A DNA stretch of 64,000 bases from PALSA-1316 sp964499365. Lineage in GTDB: Bacteria; Nitrospirota; Thermodesulfovibrionia; Thermodesulfovibrionales; UBA6898. A program made the position numbers and the translations under genes. This document shows positions 62,389-64,000 of the stretch, piece after piece (position 1 is the first letter of the stretch; the number at the start of each line of letters is the position of its first letter). Location: positions 76,085-140,084 of the forward strand of contig CAZCKU010000013.1 of assembly GCA_964499365.1 (NCBI GenBank), written 5' to 3'. The notes beneath the pieces were generated by a model. The model saw only the letters and a program-made list of their open reading frames with translations, had not been told where the DNA came from and made no database searches.

Positions 62389-62538
62389 CTACTTTGAACC
62401 TTTAAAACAACTCGGCAATTTCATCGACGATTTATACGGCTCATGCTTAAGATCTTTACTGGTCAACTCTTTAAAGCCCTCTTTTTTTAAAGTCCTGATT
62501 ATTTCTTCTTCTTCTGTTGGTCTGACTTTCTTAGCCAT
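62389..62538 (-). CDS. Small protein (49 aa), second gene of a two-gene unit
   Basis: Reads MAKKVRPTEEEEIIRTLKKE and ends with LPSCFKGSK. Charged and helical. GAGGT lies 8 bases before the ATG. It overlaps the end of the 113-aa gene by 40 bases in another frame. The size and arrangement suggest a toxin-antitoxin-like pair, but neither protein is securely recognised. Confidence 0.5.
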   Translation of the reverse strand: MAKKVRPTEEEEIIRTLKKEGFKELTSKDLKHEPYKSSMKLPSCFKGSK

Positions 62539-62840
62539 TTTTCATACCTCTCAACATACATTTCAGCATTGTCTTTTAAATCCCTGATTGCCAGATCCAG
62601 ACCCTGCTTGTTGCTCAACAGCTTATACCAGACCTTCCGCCTGACCGAACCATCAACATTCAGGATATCCTTATGAGGACATCCGTGCGCACTGTCGAAG
62701 CGAATTATTTCATGATAGCTTCCAATTCCCAGAATAATCAATTTTACAACAAAGCTGATTATTAGACCATCTGCCGTCTGAAAAAAAACCTGAATTTCGG
62801 ACTTCTCAGACAGCTTTATGACAAAATACTTTGTCGGCAT
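62499..62840 (-). CDS. Small protein (113 aa), possible toxin-antitoxin-like partner
   Basis: Begins MPTKYFVIKLSEKSEIQVFF; middle LIISFVVKLIILGIGSYHEI is beta-rich; then RFDSAHGCPHKDIL with two His and a Lys-rich end. From memory it resembles DUF7718-type proteins, but this was not checked. It is followed by and overlaps the 49-aa gene, and the pair is flanked by 120-bp direct repeats. Confidence 0.55.
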   Translation of the reverse strand: MPTKYFVIKLSEKSEIQVFFQTADGLIISFVVKLIILGIGSYHEIIRFDSAHGCPHKDILNVDGSVRRKVWYKLLSNKQGLDLAIRDLKDNAEMYVERYEKWLRKSDQQKKKK

Positions 62841-62929
62841 CTATCCCGTTTTATGAAGTGCATGCCGGCTCTGTTTTGTCTGAAGCATGCCAGCATGACA
62901 GCACGATAGTAATTCTACTGAGCATATCC

Positions 62930-63050
62930 ATATTTTTTCCCGATCCCGCGAAATTCAAAGAAAATTCCCCGGAAACTCCAATAATCCAACCGCCATGATT
63001 TTAACGGTTTGTGAGAGAAAATATCAATAAAAAACAGGGGAAAGGGGTAA
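62930..63050. repeat. 120-bp direct repeat, copy 2
   Basis: Partner of 61914-62035. It lies between the 113-aa gene and the TumE-like toxin gene. Confidence 0.85.
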
Positions 63051-63056
63051 CAAACT

Positions 63057-63434
63057 TCAAACAAGTTGCTGAATGATTTCTTCGAGCACCAGACCTAAAT
63101 CAGGAACTGCAGACAATTCTACACCCGCTTGCGTATGCTTATGATCCTGGGATAGTATTTTTGGTTTATGGGTGGCGTTATCGTAGCGAAAGATGAGGCG
63201 GTTTGTCTGATCCTGATAATGAAAAACATAACTCAGTTTATCGACTTTATATCTCAGATCCAAATACTCAGTAAAATAAAGTCTGGATTCATCAAGAAAT
63301 GTAAGTGAGCCCTTAACAAACCCCATCTTTTCTGTACGTGCATCAACCTTAATTTCTGAAGAAATGATGAGATCTGTCCCGGCGTATTGTTCGATAGTTT
63401 TGGAAAGGCCCGTCAGATACTCAGTTATGAACAT
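63057..63434 (-). CDS. TumE-like (DUF6516) toxin-family protein
   Basis: 125 aa. The family pattern is seen: GSLTFLDESRLYFTEYLDLR, YVFHYQDQTNRLIFRYDNA, then THKPK and DHKH with conserved His, and an acidic helical end (LGLVLEEIIQQL). DUF6516/TumE proteins are toxins of type II-like modules, probably acting in the cytoplasm. It overlaps the upstream partner gene by 14 bases, as is usual for this family. Confidence 0.78.
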   Translation of the reverse strand: MFITEYLTGLSKTIEQYAGTDLIISSEIKVDARTEKMGFVKGSLTFLDESRLYFTEYLDLRYKVDKLSYVFHYQDQTNRLIFRYDNATHKPKILSQDHKHTQAGVELSAVPDLGLVLEEIIQQLV

Positions 63435-63714
63435 ATTCGATACGTTTCAGCTCGGTAATGTCCTGGACTATTCGCTCTCGCAACTGAAGCTCCCCAGCCC
63501 ACTGAACGTATTCAGCATCACCACCCTGAAGATCTTCGGCTGAGATGCTATCAAGAAACTTTGCAGACGATATATCATACCGTTCTTCAAAGAGTCGAAT
63601 TTCTCTGTCTGTCTTATGTAGTGCTATTTCAAGTCTCTTTAGTTCGGAGAGCACGGCATTTTTTATAAGCTCGGCTCCACCTTCGCGGTCAGCTATAACT
63701 TTCACTATATTCAT
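63421..63714 (-). CDS. Probable antitoxin partner of the TumE-like protein
   Basis: 97 aa, mostly helical with coiled-coil-like spacing (LKRLEIALHKTDREIRLFEE), ending ITELKRIEYVHN. No HTH is evident. Its position directly 5' of a DUF6516 gene with overlapping ends is the standard antitoxin place. AGGAGGTACCT lies just before the ATG. Confidence 0.72.
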   Translation of the reverse strand: MNIVKVIADREGGAELIKNAVLSELKRLEIALHKTDREIRLFEERYDISSAKFLDSISAEDLQGGDAEYVQWAGELQLRERIVQDITELKRIEYVHN

Positions 63715-63784
63715 AGGTACCTCCTATTTATTTAATAATACCCTTTCCAATCATAAAAGTCATTCATCACGTAAGGGGAATCAA

Positions 63785-64000
63785 TTACTCATGGGGCTCT
63801 GCCCCAAACCCCGGCAGCAGGCAACACCAGCGAATACCAGCGGCAAGCTAATACAAGCTAATACAAGCTAAGACAAGCGGCAGGCGGGCAGGCGAAGATG
63901 TCTGGATACCCGATTACAGTCCCCGGGTATGACAATCCTTTTTTTCTGCCGTCATTCCCCGCTTTTGGGTCCTCCCCTTTGAACATTTCAGGCGGCGCAG
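63785..64000. repeat. Hairpin, token array and REP palindromes at the window end
   Basis: GGGGCTCTGCCCC hairpin (63793-63805, also at 62054), tokens CAGCGAATACCAGCGGCAAG and repeated CTAATACAAG (63825-63895), then REP-like TACCCGATTACAGTCCCCGG (63906) and the start of another (63953). No gene is seen. Confidence 0.7.

Overview
The window (about 56% G+C, lower in one block) looks like chromosome from a Gram-negative, probably anaerobic or microaerophilic bacterium. It has an O-antigen/exopolysaccharide locus, TAT-exported iron-sulfur proteins, a diheme peroxidase, a globin-coupled sensor and a very repeat-rich intergenic landscape. Gene content and repeat style recall Nitrospirota (Thermodesulfovibrionia) or the former Deltaproteobacteria. 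This placement is inference; no rRNA is present.

Layout. 1-11871 is housekeeping: the 3' end of folP, then on the minus strand mutS, gcvH, lpdA, an unrecognised 465-aa protein, eno, an ftsB-like gene, a GH57 amylase-type enzyme, an RlmI-like methyltransferase and a staphylococcal-nuclease-like protein. Several of these overlap by 1 to about 25 bases. 11956-14731 is the yceD-rpmF-plsX-fabH operon behind a clear sigma-70 promoter. 14745-17600 holds a VTT/DedA-type membrane protein and a slipin-NfeD pair, followed by tRNA-Asn. 18011-26271 has a CheY-like regulator, a DUF2064 protein, a globin-coupled sensor with a PsiE-like membrane domain divergent from a FixH/YtkA-like protein and a diheme peroxidase, and an Att-type ABC transporter with its CrtC/AttH-like exported partner. 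26563-31486 is a redox module (exported aldo/keto reductase with ferredoxin motifs, DUF6599, DUF362, and a NapH-like membrane ferredoxin fused to a NapG-like part). 31574-40612 has a small Cys-rich protein, a DUF4139 protein, rpoD, a hybrid histidine kinase with an HDOD partner and tRNA-Leu.

41136-61386 is a surface-glycan region, all on the minus strand: rfbB-rfbA-rfbC, flippase, acyltransferase, Wzy/ligase, a secreted glycosidase-like protein, two GT4 enzymes, a TMK-like kinase with a nucleotidyltransferase, an Alg14/Alg13-type split transferase, a GT2, then gmd, fcl, manC, manB and a secreted beta-helix protein. It should supply dTDP-6-deoxy-4-ketoglucose, GDP-mannose and GDP-fucose to a Wzx/Wzy-type assembly line. 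The central part (about 48.6-58.9 kb) is visibly AT-rich and probably acquired. 61520-63714 carries short accessory genes, including a TumE-like toxin pair, among repeats.

The most unusual feature is the intergenic DNA from about 26 kb on. It is filled with a composite repeat family: arms built of short degenerate tokens (forms of GGCAAGC, CAGGCGAATAC, CAAGC) in inverted orientation around REP-like palindromes and a roughly 150-bp MITE-like element. Where an arm meets a gene 3' end, it starts at or within a few bases of the stop codon and reads in the gene's sense direction.
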